Shown: positions 1 to 7,071 of the stretch, one piece after another
Position numbering within the stretch: the stretch's first letter is position 1
How the letters are laid out: the number at the start of each line of letters is the position of its first letter
Assembly: GCA_964608845.1 (NCBI GenBank)
Contig: CAZSPP010000027.1
Location: 1-11,196 of the forward strand
From: JAHLMP01 sp964608845
GTDB lineage: Archaea > Aenigmatarchaeota > Aenigmatarchaeia > GW2011-AR5 > JAHLMP01
Direction: 5' to 3'
DNA length: 11,196 nt
The notes under the pieces: model-generated
Database searches by the model: none
Seen by the model: only the letters and a program-made list of their open reading frames with translations
What the model was told of the DNA's origin: nothing
Made by a program: the position numbers and the translations under genes

Positions 1-300
1 TTGCGGATCTAGTGTATCACATCCCGATGTTATAGATGTTACAACACCATTAACAAAAACACTTATTTCACTTTTTGACACAGAATATGTACCAATATTT
101 CTTAAAGTAATAAGGTTTCCATTGACACCATCAATAATAATTCTTTTTCCGGTTTGTTTCTGGAGAGTTTCTTGCTGAGATTGAGATTGATTTAAAGCAC
201 CTGTTGTAATTCTAGTAAACCAAATATATGCAAATGCAACCATAGATATTGTTATCATTAAAAGTAATACAACTGCAATAATAGGAGATATTCCTTTCAT
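1..300 (-). CDS. Archaeal type IV pilin / archaellin-like protein, N-terminal part (3' end outside window)
   Basis: Exactly 100 codons are visible, from an ATG at 298-300 running off the left edge without a stop. The N-terminus MKGISPIIAVVLLLMIT, followed by a hydrophobic stretch to about residue 27 (ending in FAYIWF), is the classic archaeal class III signal peptide. A prepilin peptidase would be expected to cut after Gly3, leaving the hydrophobic helix to form the filament core. After it comes a Gln/Ser-rich stretch (residues 36-48) and a beta-rich head with a Cys near residue 94. The family (archaellin/type IV pilin N-terminal domain, DUF1628-like) includes adhesive pilins and secreted pseudopilins, and the missing C-terminus prevents choosing among them. 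The start is supported by an AAGGTGA ribosome-binding site at 305-311. The gene follows mcm in the same direction but has its own promoter region. Confidence 0.85.
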   Translation of the reverse strand, partial: MKGISPIIAVVLLLMITISMVAFAYIWFTRITTGALNQSQSQQETLQKQTGKRIIIDGVNGNLITLRNIGTYSVSKSEISVFVNGVVTSITSGCDTLDPQ

Positions 301-304
301 TTTT

Positions 305-364
305 TCACCTTAAAATTATTTATCTATCTCAATATATAAAGTTTATCTATCTCAATATATAAAG
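305..364 (-). promoter_or_regulatory. Pilin promoter region with two TATA-like boxes and a Shine-Dalgarno site
   Basis: Read on the minus strand, CTTTATATA occurs twice: proximal at 333-341 and distal at 356-364. Each matches the archaeal TATA-box style (TTTATATA). Initiation about 25 bases downstream of the proximal box would fall near 312, giving a short leader of about 12 nt that still contains the AAGGTGA ribosome-binding site (305-311) five bases before the ATG. The distal box would start near 335. The positions are read directly; promoter activity and start sites are inferred. Confidence 0.6.
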
Positions 365-367
365 TTT
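319..367. repeat. Perfect 23-bp tandem duplication (two copies plus 3 bases)
   Basis: The unit at 319-341 is repeated without mismatch at 342-364, and the match continues for three more T residues to 367. The period is 23 bp. Each unit carries TATCTATCTC and AATATATAAAG, so the duplication copies a complete TATA-like element upstream of the pilin gene. Only two copies exist and there are no spacers, so this is a local tandem duplication, not an array. Confidence 0.9.
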
Positions 368-430
368 TAGTTATTTATAGCATAAAAATAATTTCAACTC
401 TACAAAATTTGGAAAGCTATTTGCAAAAAT

Positions 431-2407
431 TTAAACCCTTCTTATAAATCCTGGCTTTGGTTGGAATATAAGACCTTCATGTTTCAATTTTTCTAAAATC
501 TCATCTACATTTTCAATTCCTTGTTCTTCTGCAGCTGCTCTTACATCTTCAATAGGTACATTCTTTCCAAGCTTTTCTTCAAGATCAGAAATTAAATCCA
601 AAAGTATTCTTATCTTACTTCTTTGGCTTGCAGTTATCCCTGTTTCTAATTTGTCAATATCAAATCTTCCTGTCTCTATATCGTACCCAAGTTGCTGAAG
701 AGAATATTTCATAAGCCTTATCGCTCTTTCAGCATCCTCTTTTCTTACATAAGAATCTAACCTTACTTTAGCAGATGCCTCAGCTAATCTTATTAAAGCT
801 TCAAACTGCCTTAATGTTATAGCAACTGTTTCCGTTCCATAAGCATTTCTCATTTCAACATAAAATTTCTTAAGCATATCTGCAGCTTCTTCTGTTAGCT
901 TTATGTCTGTACATGTCTTTCTTGCATATGTTATGTATTTTCTCAGTGTTTGAAGATCTATTAAAGGTTTTGCAAAGTCCGGATGCATTCTAGATTTTGT
1001 TACATGATCTACCATTATTTCATCTTTTTCTTTGTCCGGAATATCTCTCAAAGCAAATTTCAAATCAAATCTGCTCAAGAGAGTTTCTGGTATCATTACC
1101 TGCTCAACAATAGATTGATATGGATCAAATCTTCCAAGCTTAGGATTTGCTGCTGCAAGTATAGATGTTTGTGCAGGTAATGTTGCAACAATGCTTGCTT
1201 TTGCTATACTTATTGTTTCTAGGCTCATTGCCTCATGCATTGCTATTTGGTCATCCTTACTCATCTTATCAAATTCGTCTATTGCCAATATTGACTTGTT
1301 TGCAAGAATTAATGCACCAGCTTCCAAAACCCAACCACCAAGCAATTCATTCTTTGTTACCGTTGTTGTTAATCCACTACCAGTAACACCTTTTCCAGAA
1401 ACATATCTCCCTCTAGGTAAAGCCTTTACAACATTTGAAAGCAAAACAGATTTTGCTGTTGATGGATCGCCAGTAATTAAGATATGAATATTTCCTCTAA
1501 CATATGTTCCATCTTCATATTCATGTCTTATTCCTCCAAAAAGTTGAAGTACTATTGCTTCTTTAACCTCTTTCCATCCATAAATGCTAGGTGCTATAGA
1601 TGCTATAAGCTTTTCATATATATTAGGATCTTTTGCAAGTTCTTCTATTTTTCTTTTATCTTCTTCTGTTATTTCAATATCTTCAAATTCTTCCTCCTTT
1701 GGTTCCACATAAACTGCTTCAAAATAAATTTCCGGTCTCGTAGAGATTTTTCCATGAACCTTTCTTTGAAGTTCTCTTAATATTCCAACAATCTTTAATT
1801 GGTATCCCGGGTCTGTTTTTCTTTGCATTTCAGGTTTTGTCAAATCTTCTTTTAATAAAACATTTATTCTTCCTGGTCTTTCTCCTGAGGTTATTTCATA
1901 TGGCTCTTCAACAGTTATCCACCTTATGTCATATTTTTTTGTATCTATCAGTTTAAATACACCACGCCTTCCACAATTATCACATACTGAAGGAGTTTTA
2001 AGTGTTGTACCTTTTTGCTCAACTATTATTTTATTTCCACATTCCGGACATTGGAATGTAGATTCATAAATTTGCGGTCTAACTTCTGATGCAGCTTTTA
2101 CAACACCATCAATTTCAACAAGCTTGTCAATATGCTTTGCTCTTAGGTTTCTAATCCTTATGTTTCTATGCTCAGGAATATTTTTTATTCTGATGTTTAT
2201 TTTTTCATGATAAGGAAGATCAATATTTTCTATAGCATTTTGAAACTCTGTTAAAACTTCGTCCGGATTTTCTAAAAGCTTATCCGCTATTAAAGGATCA
2301 AACAAATCAATATCCTTAAAATCTATTATTAAGCTTCCTGTTTCACAAGCCTCTATTAGCTTTTTCAGTATTTCTTCTTTTCTTAAGAATTCTTCATATT
2401 TGTTCAT
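431..2407 (-). CDS. mcm: MCM replicative DNA helicase
   Basis: This is the archaeal replicative helicase, which assembles as a hexamer and unwinds DNA 3'-5' using ATP. At 658 residues it has normal archaeal length. The N-terminal OB-fold region carries a zinc motif, Cys120-x2-Cys123 and Cys142-x2-Cys145. The AAA+ core shows Walker A GDPSTAKS (313-320), Walker B LAIDEFDKM (374-382, with D377/E378), the sensor-1 Asn in AANP (N421), the SRFD arginine finger (R446) and a likely sensor-2 Arg in TLRQFEALIR (R533). Residues from about 595 to the end form a winged-helix tail. All catalytic positions are intact and there is no intein, although archaeal mcm genes can carry one. Walker A has Ser in place of the usual Gly (GDPGTAKS), a tolerated variant also seen in some eukaryotic MCMs. 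The ATG at 2405-2407 begins a standard N-terminus. Its G+C looks somewhat higher than that of its neighbours, as expected for a constrained gene. It is divergent from dph5. Confidence 0.97.
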   Translation of the reverse strand: MNKYEEFLRKEEILKKLIEACETGSLIIDFKDIDLFDPLIADKLLENPDEVLTEFQNAIENIDLPYHEKINIRIKNIPEHRNIRIRNLRAKHIDKLVEIDGVVKAASEVRPQIYESTFQCPECGNKIIVEQKGTTLKTPSVCDNCGRRGVFKLIDTKKYDIRWITVEEPYEITSGERPGRINVLLKEDLTKPEMQRKTDPGYQLKIVGILRELQRKVHGKISTRPEIYFEAVYVEPKEEEFEDIEITEEDKRKIEELAKDPNIYEKLIASIAPSIYGWKEVKEAIVLQLFGGIRHEYEDGTYVRGNIHILITGDPSTAKSVLLSNVVKALPRGRYVSGKGVTGSGLTTTVTKNELLGGWVLEAGALILANKSILAIDEFDKMSKDDQIAMHEAMSLETISIAKASIVATLPAQTSILAAANPKLGRFDPYQSIVEQVMIPETLLSRFDLKFALRDIPDKEKDEIMVDHVTKSRMHPDFAKPLIDLQTLRKYITYARKTCTDIKLTEEAADMLKKFYVEMRNAYGTETVAITLRQFEALIRLAEASAKVRLDSYVRKEDAERAIRLMKYSLQQLGYDIETGRFDIDKLETGITASQRSKIRILLDLISDLEEKLGKNVPIEDVRAAAEEQGIENVDEILEKLKHEGLIFQPKPGFIRRV

Positions 2408-2547
2408 ATCATTCCACTTTTAATGAGCATAAAGCTCTATAATAAAATAGCAAAGAAAACTTTTAGTTTTTGTTTTTAAGATTTTTTGGTTGCTCTTATT
2501 TCTAAATCTTTAATTATTATTTAATTATTTCCGACTTATCTCTATTT
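2408..2547. promoter_or_regulatory. Divergent promoter region between mcm and dph5
   Basis: These 140 bases contain no convincing ORF or RNA gene. Toward dph5, an A/T box around 2514-2529 (TTATTATTTAATTATT) is centred about 27 bases before the ATG at 2548, and no Shine-Dalgarno site is visible, which fits a leaderless transcript. Toward mcm, the minus-strand TTTTATTATA at 2438-2447 would place initiation near 2416, giving a leader of about 10 nt with a weak GTGG before the ATG. An alternative, CTTTATGC around 2428-2435, would make mcm leaderless. Which box is used is inferred from spacing only. Confidence 0.45.
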
Positions 2548-3261
2548 ATGCTTTATTTAATATCCTTGGGAATTTTTGATGAAAAGGATATGAGTATAAG
2601 AGCAATAGAATGTGCTAAAAAATGTGATTTCCTCTTTTTTGAAAGATATACAGCAAAACCAAAAACAGATGCAAAAAAGCTAAGCGAATTCTTAGGAAAA
2701 GAGGTTAAAGAAATAAAAAGGGAAGATATTGAAGAAAATTCTGAAGATATAATAAAATTGAGTGAAAAAAATAATGTTGGAATAATAGTAAGCGGAGATG
2801 CTTTAGTTGCTACTACTCACATTTCTTTAATTGTAGAAGCAAGAAAAAGAGGAATTGAAACTAAGGTAATTCACAGCTCTTCAATATATACTGCTGTTTG
2901 CTCATCCGGCCTTCAAATATACAAATTTGGAAGAACAGTAACTTTAACAAAAAGGGGAGAAAAATCAATTATAAAAGAGATAAAGGAGAATAAAAAAAGA
3001 GGATTACATTCTCTAATCCTTTTAGATATTGATATGGAATTAGAAGATGCAATAAATATTTTATTAAAAAACAAAGCAATAAAAGAAAATGAAAAAATAG
3101 TTTTGTATTCAAACATAGGAGAAGATGAAATAATAAAATATATCAGCCCAAAGGAATTTTTTGAAAGCGATTTTAGAAATTTTAAAGAATACCAATACTC
3201 AATAATAATTCCAGGAAAACTTCATTTTATGGAAGAAGAATATTTATCTTTATTAAAGTGA
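2548..3261 (+). CDS. dph5: Diphthine synthase (SAM-dependent methyltransferase)
   Basis: This enzyme (called DphB or Dph5) methylates the modified histidine of elongation factor 2 with S-adenosylmethionine, the second stage of diphthamide synthesis. It belongs to the tetrapyrrole-methylase fold. Visible signatures are the N-terminal beta strand with YLISLGIFDEKDMSIRA (3-19), GDALVATTH (83-91) in the SAM-binding part, IHSSSIYTAV (108-117), SGLQIYKFG (120-128), LLDI (158-161) and PGKLHFMEEEYL near the C-terminus. At 237 residues it is slightly shorter than most archaeal members (about 250-270), but every conserved block is present, so it is probably functional. The first Met immediately precedes the conserved first strand, so the start is well placed. 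It is followed after 4 bases by the DUF362 gene, suggesting one transcript. Confidence 0.93.
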   Translation: MLYLISLGIFDEKDMSIRAIECAKKCDFLFFERYTAKPKTDAKKLSEFLGKEVKEIKREDIEENSEDIIKLSEKNNVGIIVSGDALVATTHISLIVEARKRGIETKVIHSSSIYTAVCSSGLQIYKFGRTVTLTKRGEKSIIKEIKENKKRGLHSLILLDIDMELEDAINILLKNKAIKENEKIVLYSNIGEDEIIKYISPKEFFESDFRNFKEYQYSIIIPGKLHFMEEEYLSLLK

Positions 3262-3265
3262 TTTA

Positions 3266-4123
3266 ATGAAATCAAAAATTTTTGTTACAGATTTTGATAA
3301 TTACGAAAAAAGCATAAAAAGAATTTTCAAAGCACTAAAAATAAAAGAAAAAATAAAAGAAGATAAAATAATTATAAAACCAAATTTAACTATAAACAAA
3401 AAACCTCCTACAACAACAGATGTTAATTGTGTTAAAGAAATAATAAAAAATATTTTAAATTTAAAAATCAAAAGCAAGATTTTTATAGCAGAAGGGAGCG
3501 GAGGCTGCGATACCTTAAAAGCATTTGAAGATCTTGGTTATAAAGAGCTTGAAAAAGAATTTGATGTAAAAATTATCGATTTAAACAGAGCAGAAAGAGT
3601 TTGGCTAAAAAATGAAAATGCAATGGTTTTGAAAAAAATTTATTTTCCAAAAATTCTTTTAAACTCATTTTTAATAAACGTTCCTGTTCCTAAAGAACAT
3701 AGTTCAGCAATAATTACAAATAGCTTAAAAAATATGTTCGGAATATATTTGTCAAAAGGTTATATTGCTGAATGGGGAATTTTAAAAAGTATAGGAGTAA
3801 TTGTTTCAAGAAATGTTTTTTCAAGAGGTTGGAGCAAGGCAGATCTGCATGTATTTGGAGTTCATAAAAGCATTTATGATTTAAATATTTATAAAAAGCC
3901 TGACTTAACAATTTGCGATGCAAGAATTGGACAAAAAGGAAATGAAATTAATGGAATAGCATGTAAACCAAAATTAAATAAAATAATTGCTTCTTATGAT
4001 GCTGTGGCTTGCGATTCTTATATTGCAAAAATTTTTGGTTATGATTGGAAAGAGATAGAATATTTAAGATATTGCAATAATAAAATTGGAAGCGCTGAAG
4101 ACTATGAAATAATTCATATTTAA
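3266..4123 (+). CDS. DUF362 family protein of unknown function, without ferredoxin domain
   Basis: I recognise the DUF362 family but no established activity for this member. The 285 residues show the family pattern: IIIKPNL (35-41) after the first alpha/beta unit, AEGSGG (75-80), VPVPKEHSSAIITNSLKNMFG (139-159) in the middle, and a C-terminal ICDARIG (216-222) and YDAVACDSYIAK block (244-255). Some DUF362 proteins carry a C-terminal 4Fe-4S ferredoxin domain. This one does not, and its scattered cysteines (55, 81, 217, 233, 249, 270) form no CxxCxxC cluster. There is no signal peptide or membrane segment, so it is probably cytosolic. The ATG lies 4 bases after the dph5 stop, with a GTGAT partial Shine-Dalgarno overlapping that stop. 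The pairing suggests co-expression with dph5, but a role in diphthamide synthesis is only a guess. This gene is among the most A+T-rich in the window. Confidence 0.82.
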   Translation: MKSKIFVTDFDNYEKSIKRIFKALKIKEKIKEDKIIIKPNLTINKKPPTTTDVNCVKEIIKNILNLKIKSKIFIAEGSGGCDTLKAFEDLGYKELEKEFDVKIIDLNRAERVWLKNENAMVLKKIYFPKILLNSFLINVPVPKEHSSAIITNSLKNMFGIYLSKGYIAEWGILKSIGVIVSRNVFSRGWSKADLHVFGVHKSIYDLNIYKKPDLTICDARIGQKGNEINGIACKPKLNKIIASYDAVACDSYIAKIFGYDWKEIEYLRYCNNKIGSAEDYEIIHI

Positions 4124-4138
4124 ATTTTTGATAAAATT
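4124..4138. terminator. Short convergent intergenic tract, possible bidirectional oligo-T termination
   Basis: Only 15 bases separate the stop codons of the DUF362 gene (plus) and the DUF5654 gene (minus). A TTTTT run at 4125-4129 directly follows the plus-strand stop, and the complement of 4131-4136 gives TTTTAT for the minus strand. Archaeal RNA polymerase terminates on oligo-T without needing a hairpin, so both genes may end here. This is inferred from position and base composition. Confidence 0.3.
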
Positions 4139-4414
4139 TTATCTTTTTTCTACAGGATAAACATATTTTGTTATCAAGAATGTTACAATAACAGTTATTG
4201 CAGAAACAAGCAAAGCAACATAATATTTAAATATTATTGCATTTCCTCCGGCTTCTATTATTGGTTTTAGTGATTCTTGGATTGCATCTCTCCAAAGAAG
4301 GGCTGCTACAAACGAAAAAGAGCTGACTAATAATGTTGCTATAGTCTTTTTAAATTCATTTCTTATTTTCTCTATCTCTTTTTTATTATACCTTATTTTC
4401 ACATATTTTTTCAT
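4139..4414 (-). CDS. DUF5654 small two-helix membrane protein
   Basis: The protein is 91 residues from the chosen start MKKYVKIRYN. It has a basic N-terminal segment with a probable short amphipathic helix (10-23), then two hydrophobic segments at about 25-41 (TIATLLVSSFSFVAALLW) and 62-81 (IFKYYVALLVSAITVIVTFL), joined by a loop containing WRDAIQESLKPII (41-53). The membrane segment followed by W-x-DAI and a second helix is the pattern I associate with archaeal DUF5654, whose function is unknown. The reading frame stays open upstream to an ATG at 4493-4495, but that longer form would add 27 residues and overlap the start of tyrS. The ATG at 4412-4414 is preceded by a GGGG partial ribosome-binding site (4419-4422) and begins the family-like region, so it is preferred. 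It converges on the DUF362 gene. Confidence 0.7.
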   Translation of the reverse strand: MKKYVKIRYNKKEIEKIRNEFKKTIATLLVSSFSFVAALLWRDAIQESLKPIIEAGGNAIIFKYYVALLVSAITVIVTFLITKYVYPVEKR

Positions 4415-4479
4415 ATATCCCCATTCTTCCAAAATCTTTCTAAAAACTATTAAAAAACAACAAATTAAAAAAATTAAAT
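4415..4479. promoter_or_regulatory. Compact divergent promoter for tyrS operon and DUF5654 gene
   Basis: Only 65 bases separate the two start codons. For tyrS, TATTAAAAAAC at 4449-4459 is centred about 26 bases before its ATG at 4480, and no Shine-Dalgarno site precedes that ATG, which fits leaderless transcription. Read the other way, the same tract gives TTTTTTAATAG (4447-4457), which would start the DUF5654 transcript near 4427 with a short leader carrying GGGG at 4419-4422. The two boxes overlap. The assignment is by spacing only. Confidence 0.45.
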
Positions 4480-5559
4480 ATGGATGTAACAACAAAGTTA
4501 GAGATTATAAAAAGCATTGCAGAAGAAATAATAACAGAGAATGAGCTTAAAGAGCTGCTGAAAACAAATTCTACAATTTATGCTTATGATGGTTTTGAAC
4601 CTTCTGGTTTAGCTCATTTACCTTTTGGTGTTTTTAGGCCAATGCTCATAAAAGAATTAGAAAAGGTTGGCATAAAATTTAAACTATTGATAGCAGATTC
4701 TTTCGCATGGATTAATAATAAGATGGAAGGAGATTTAGAAAAGATAAAGAAAGTGGGAGAATATTTTATAGAGGTTTGGAAGGCTTCTGGTTTGGAGAAT
4801 ATTGAATTTATTTGGTCATCTGAATTTTTTGGAGATAGAGAATATTGGAAAAAGGTAATATTGATTGCAAAACATACAACAATAAAAAGAGCTACTAGAG
4901 CATTAACAATAATGGGAAGGAAAGAAGGTGAATTAAAAGAAATTGCACAATATTTTTATCCTATGATGCAAGTAGCTGATATTTTTCATTTAAATGTAGA
5001 TATTTGTCAATTAGGTTTAGACCAAAGAAGAGCAAATATTCTGGCAAGAGAAATTGCTGAAAAGTTAAAATGGAAAAAACCAATAATCATTAGCCACCAT
5101 ATGCTAATGGGTTTAGAAGGTGTGAAAGAGCCAGAGGGCTTTGATGAAAATAGAAATATAGATATACAAATATCCTCAAAAATGAGCAAAAGTAAGCCAA
5201 AAAGTTGTATATTTGTTCATGATTCAAAAGAAGAGATATATAAAAAGATAAGAGACGCTTTTTGTCCTCCAAGAGTTATAGAAGGTAATCCTATATTGGA
5301 TTATTGTAAGCATTTGATATTCAGAAAATTTAAATCAATGAAGATAGAAAGAGAAGAAAAATATGGAGGTAATTTAGAGATACATAGTTATGAAGAGCTT
5401 GAAAATTATTTCAAGAAAGGAGAAATACATCCTCTCGATTTGAAAAACTCAGTTGCATATTATATTGATAAATTAGTCGAACCAATAAGAGAATATTTCG
5501 AAAAAAACAAAAAAGCAAAAGAGCTTTATGAATTTGTTAGGGGTAGTATAAATGCTTGA
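4480..5559 (+). CDS. tyrS: Tyrosyl-tRNA synthetase (class Ic)
   Basis: It charges tRNA-Tyr with tyrosine in the cytosol. The Rossmann fold shows YDGFEPSG (36-43) followed by a HIGH-type motif HLPFG (46-50), INNKMEGDLEKI (78-89), YPMMQVADIF (160-169), LGLDQRRANILARE (178-191) in the tyrosine/tRNA side of the pocket, and the ATP-binding loop KMSKS (234-238). The C-terminal part, ENPILD-like GNPILDYCKHLI (269-280) and HPLDLKNSV (317-325), matches the compact archaeal/eukaryotic TyrRS, so the 359-residue length is full. YDGFEPSG, the NNKM-GDL block, ICQLG-DQR and HHMLMGL resemble the plant/protist eukaryotic TyrRS more than the M. jannaschii type (GFEPSGKIHLGH). The region between HHMLMGL and KMSKS is expanded (about 211-232). 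It is the first gene of a four-gene operon and overlaps serS by 8 bases. Confidence 0.95.
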   Translation: MDVTTKLEIIKSIAEEIITENELKELLKTNSTIYAYDGFEPSGLAHLPFGVFRPMLIKELEKVGIKFKLLIADSFAWINNKMEGDLEKIKKVGEYFIEVWKASGLENIEFIWSSEFFGDREYWKKVILIAKHTTIKRATRALTIMGRKEGELKEIAQYFYPMMQVADIFHLNVDICQLGLDQRRANILAREIAEKLKWKKPIIISHHMLMGLEGVKEPEGFDENRNIDIQISSKMSKSKPKSCIFVHDSKEEIYKKIRDAFCPPRVIEGNPILDYCKHLIFRKFKSMKIEREEKYGGNLEIHSYEELENYFKKGEIHPLDLKNSVAYYIDKLVEPIREYFEKNKKAKELYEFVRGSINA

Positions 5560-6814
5560 CATAAAAATAATAAGAGAAAATCCCGAGTTAGTAAAAAAGA
5601 ATATTGAGATTAGAGGATGCAAAGAAAAAATAGAACTTGTTGAAAAAATTTTAGAAATTGACAAAAAAAGAAGAGAAATAAAAAAAGAAGTTGATAGATT
5701 AAAGCATGAAAAAAATATAATAACAGATAAAATAGCGAAACTTGAAGAAAATTTCAGAAAAGAAGAAATAAAAAAAGTTAAGTTATTAACTGAAAATATT
5801 GAAAAATTGGAAAAAGAATTTAATGTGCTTACCAAAGATTTTAAAGAAATTATGCTAAAGATTCCGAATATTGTAGATGAAAGCGTTCCTATAGGAAAAG
5901 AAAATGTGGAAATAAAAAGGTTTGGCTCTAAACCAAAATTTAATTTTAAGCCCAAAAGCCATTTAGAAATCTTGAAAGATTTTTTAGATGCAGAAAGAGG
6001 AGCAAAGGTTGCAGGAAAAGGATTTTTCTATCTTTTGAACGATTTGGTTTTGCTTGATCTTTCACTAATAAGATATGCAATAGATAAATTGACAAAAAAG
6101 GGTTATCATTTAGTGATACCTCCTTATATGTTGAAAAGAGAAGCTTATGAGGGAGCAACAGATATTTCAACATTTGAAGAGCAATTATACAAAATTGAAA
6201 ATGAAGATTTATATTTAATAGCAACAGCAGAGCATCCCATAGCTGCAATGTTTATGAATGAAACTTTTTTAGCAGAAAAATTGCCTTTGAAATTTGTTGG
6301 ATTTAGTCCTTGCTTTAGGAAAGAAGTAGGAGCACATGGAAAATATACAAAAGGATTATTCAGAATGCATCAGTTTCATAAGGTAGAGCAGTTTGTTTTC
6401 TGCTTGCCTGAACAAAGCTGGAATATTTTTGAAGAGGTGCAAAGGAATGCTGAGGAGCTTTATGAAGATTTGGGTTTGCATTATAGAGTTGTAAACATAG
6501 CTTCATATGATTTAGGAGATATGGCTGCAAAGAAATATGATATTGAAATATGGATGGCTGATGATGAATTTAGAGAATCTGGATCTAACTCTAATTGTAC
6601 TGACTATCAAGCAAGAAGGTTAAATATAAAATATAGAGAAAAGGAAGGTCAGGCACCAAAAAATTTTGTTCATACAATTAATAGTACAGCAATAGCAACA
6701 AGCAGAACAATGATTGCAATAATAGAACAGTACCAGCAAGAGGATGGAAGTGTGAAAGTGCCAGATGCTTTAAAACCTTATATAAACAAAGATTTTTTAT
6801 TTAGGAGAGAATAA
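5552..6814 (+). CDS. serS: Seryl-tRNA synthetase, conventional (non-methanogenic) type
   Basis: This class II synthetase charges tRNA-Ser and supplies Ser-tRNA for selenocysteine where that is used. The N-terminal helical arm (about 28-105, very rich in Lys/Glu) is the antiparallel coiled coil that binds the long variable arm of tRNA-Ser. The catalytic domain shows TAEHP (225-229), motif 2 FSPCFRKEVGAHG with GLFRMHQFHKVEQF (251-281), SNCTDYQARR (347-356) and motif 3 FVHTINSTAIATSRTM (372-387, R385), then YQQEDGSVKVPDALKPY (394-410). It therefore belongs to the common SerRS family and not the rare zinc-dependent form of methanogens. NSTAIATSR is the version of motif 3 familiar from archaea. 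Length 420 is normal. The ATG lies inside the last codons of tyrS (8-base overlap), with GGGGT at 5540-5544 as its likely ribosome-binding site, so the two synthetases are probably translated from one mRNA. Confidence 0.97.
   Translation: MLDIKIIRENPELVKKNIEIRGCKEKIELVEKILEIDKKRREIKKEVDRLKHEKNIITDKIAKLEENFRKEEIKKVKLLTENIEKLEKEFNVLTKDFKEIMLKIPNIVDESVPIGKENVEIKRFGSKPKFNFKPKSHLEILKDFLDAERGAKVAGKGFFYLLNDLVLLDLSLIRYAIDKLTKKGYHLVIPPYMLKREAYEGATDISTFEEQLYKIENEDLYLIATAEHPIAAMFMNETFLAEKLPLKFVGFSPCFRKEVGAHGKYTKGLFRMHQFHKVEQFVFCLPEQSWNIFEEVQRNAEELYEDLGLHYRVVNIASYDLGDMAAKKYDIEIWMADDEFRESGSNSNCTDYQARRLNIKYREKEGQAPKNFVHTINSTAIATSRTMIAIIEQYQQEDGSVKVPDALKPYINKDFLFRRE
6804..6810 (+). promoter_or_regulatory. 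Ribosome-binding site for the DUF357 gene
   Basis: GGAGAGA sits three bases before the ATG at 6814 and inside the last codons of serS. It is one of the clearer Shine-Dalgarno matches in the window and supports the start chosen for the short downstream gene, whose ATG shares one base with the serS stop (TAATG). Confidence 0.55.
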
Positions 6815-7071
6815 TGCAGAAAATTAACAATTTAGAAGAGAAATTAAAAGAAGAAACAATAAAATTGAATAAAAAATTAAAAGAAGAGATCGAAAAAATA
6901 GAAATAAAAGATGAAAATATAATCGCATATATTAAAGATTCTGAATATTTTTTGGAAAAGGGAGAATTGATAAAAGCTTTTGAAGCAATCATTTGGGCTT
7001 GGGCTTTATATGAAATAAATTTCTCTAAGGATTTAAAAAATATGGATGAAGTGAAGAAAAATGGTGCTTGA
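6814..7071 (+). CDS. DUF357 family small archaeal protein
   Basis: This 85-residue protein has an N-terminal Lys/Glu-rich helix, probably coiled coil (about 4-30), followed by the block recognisable as DUF357: YIKDSEYFLEKGEL (39-52) and KAFEAIIWAWALYEI (54-68). The family is widespread in archaea, is predicted to be a helical hairpin, and has no known function. There is no membrane segment or signal peptide. Its start codon overlaps the serS stop by one base and it has its own GGAGAGA site. Its last 11 bases overlap the nitroreductase gene, so it is embedded in the tyrS-serS operon and is expected to be co-translated with its neighbours. The gene is short, but the family signature and tight packing make it a real gene. 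Confidence 0.8.
   Translation: MQKINNLEEKLKEETIKLNKKLKEEIEKIEIKDENIIAYIKDSEYFLEKGELIKAFEAIIWAWALYEINFSKDLKNMDEVKKNGA

Noticed and set aside
319..367. Possible CRISPR or attachment-site repeat
   Set aside because: There are only two directly adjacent copies with no spacer, and no integrase or cas gene is nearby. A local tandem duplication explains it.
983..1780. Several plus-strand open frames opposite mcm
   Set aside because: They are compositional shadows of the mcm coding strand, with no recognisable domain and no promoter or ribosome-binding site.
313..2407. Defective or intein-interrupted mcm because of the GDPSTAKS Walker A
   Set aside because: The lysine and following Ser of the P-loop are present, the Gly to Ser change is a known variant in MCMs, and the frame is continuous at normal length.
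2408..2547. Small RNA or tRNA gene in the mcm-dph5 gap
   Set aside because: No cloverleaf, T-loop GTTCRA-type motif or G+C-rich island was found. The stretch is uniformly A/T-rich, which fits promoter DNA.
4415..4495. 27-residue N-terminal extension of the DUF5654 protein
   Set aside because: It would overlap the tyrS start and cover the shared promoter. The downstream ATG has a GGGG site and begins the family-like sequence, so the extra hydrophobic stretch is probably translated promoter DNA.
5552..6814. Rare methanogen-type SerRS
   Set aside because: The N-terminal coiled-coil arm, the motif 2 and 3 sequences and the YQQEDGSV tail are those of the conventional family.
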